Source: a halophilic archaeon J07HX64 | GTDB lineage: Archaea > Halobacteriota > Halobacteria > Halobacteriales > Haloarculaceae | NCBI GenBank assembly: GCA_000416085.1 | Contig: KE356579.1 | Coordinates: 2,125,834 to 2,131,823, forward strand | Reading direction: 5' to 3' | DNA length: 5,990 nt | In this document: in pieces, positions 5,561 through 5,990 of the stretch | Layout of the letters: the number at the start of each line of letters is the position of its first letter | Position numbering within the stretch: the first letter of the stretch is position 1 | Notes under the pieces: generated by a model | What the model was told of the DNA's origin: nothing | What the model saw: only the letters and a program-made list of their open reading frames with translations | Database searches by the model: none | Position numbers and translations under genes: made by a program

Positions 5561-5990
5561 ATGGCAGCACTCTCTATCGGGGGCCAACCGGTCAATCCGG
5601 ACGGGCCAGCATACTTTGTTGCAGAGGCAGGGGTTAACCACAACGGCGACCTCAATCTGGCCGAGGGCCTCGTCGACGCAGCAGCGACGGCGGGTGCCGA
5701 CGCGGTAAAGTTCCAGATGTTCAGTGCCGACCGTCTCGTCACTGACGACGCGCCGACGGCAGATTACCAGCAAGAACAGACTGGCGTCGAGAGCCAGCGC
5801 GACATCTCAGAGCAGCACGAGCTCGACCGGGCGGCCCACGAGCATCTCCAGTCGTACTGCAACGAGCAGGAGATCACGTTTCTCTCGACGCCGTTCGACC
5901 CCGAGAGCGTGGACCTGCTCGTCGACCTCGGTGTGTCAGCAATTAAACTCGGCTCGGGCGAACTTGACAACTATCCTTTGCTGGAGCACG
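5561..5990 (+). CDS. neuB: NeuB-family nonulosonate (sialic/legionaminic acid) synthase, N-terminal part
   Basis: Enzymes of this family condense phosphoenolpyruvate with an N-acetylated hexose (ManNAc or a diacetylated 6-deoxy sugar) to make nine-carbon sialic-type acids for surface glycans; they are cytoplasmic, metal-dependent TIM barrels. The visible 143 residues show the family's N-terminal hallmarks: YFVAEAGVNHNGDL (18-31), the AGADAVKFQMF strand (44-54), LVT followed by an Ala and YQ (59-70), GVESQ (75-79), STPFD (109-113) and IKLGSGEL (128-135), matching the usual K-[IL]-x-S-G-[ED]. The gene is cut at the right edge; family members are usually near 350 residues, so under half is present and the C-terminal antifreeze-like (SAF) domain is not seen. 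ATG 5561 is supported by the TATA-like element and by the normal distance to the first motif. Sialic, legionaminic and pseudaminic acid synthases cannot be separated from this portion, so the symbol denotes the family. Confidence 0.9.
   Translation, partial: MAALSIGGQPVNPDGPAYFVAEAGVNHNGDLNLAEGLVDAAATAGADAVKFQMFSADRLVTDDAPTADYQQEQTGVESQRDISEQHELDRAAHEHLQSYCNEQEITFLSTPFDPESVDLLVDLGVSAIKLGSGELDNYPLLEH

Overview
The window looks like haloarchaeal DNA (class Halobacteria). The coding DNA is GC-rich, the proteins are very acidic (Asp/Glu-rich), there is a TATA-like element about 27 bases before one start with no Shine-Dalgarno (leaderless style), and the gene families are typical: a soluble multi-sensor histidine kinase with an N-terminal receiver, an archaeal Orc1/Cdc6 initiator, and a NeuB-family synthase. 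The genus cannot be fixed from the sequence alone.

Layout. Positions 1-532 (minus strand) hold most of a class I SAM-dependent methyltransferase that runs off the left edge. Positions 533-1076 hold no convincing gene but contain a purine-rich degenerate tandem repeat (about 651-774) and a paired direct repeat just before the next gene. Positions 1077-3398 (plus) encode a 773-residue cytoplasmic histidine kinase: receiver-like domain, two PAS-like domains, GAF, HisKA, HATPase. Its receiver has Ala where the phosphoacceptor Asp should be. Positions 3399-3847 are non-coding and contain a strict 40-bp-period array of an origin-box-like sequence (about 3631-3807). Positions 3848-4966 (minus) encode an Orc1/Cdc6 AAA+ initiator. 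Its conserved reading frame continues upstream to 5098 without any ATG, GTG or TTG, which suggests a lost start or a 5' frameshift. Positions 5102-5560 are non-coding and carry more copies of the same box family (5120, 5150, and inverted at 5205-5217), then a separate 68-bp direct duplication (5348-5480). Positions 5561-5990 (plus) are the start of a NeuB-type (sialic/legionaminic acid) synthase that runs off the right edge.

How it fits together. The central 3.6-5.5 kb block, an orc1/cdc6 gene with related box arrays on both sides, has the organisation of an archaeal replication origin and may be a secondary or formerly extrachromosomal replicator. Hand counts of single 60-base lines give 42/60 GC inside the kinase (2821-2880), 31/60 inside orc (4501-4560) and 27/60 in the box array (3661-3720), consistent with the block having a different history from its neighbours. 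The kinase and methyltransferase are not obviously linked to it. The neuB gene has its own promoter-like element and probably opens a surface-glycan locus to the right. Origin function is inferred; what is directly seen is the initiator gene and the repeats.
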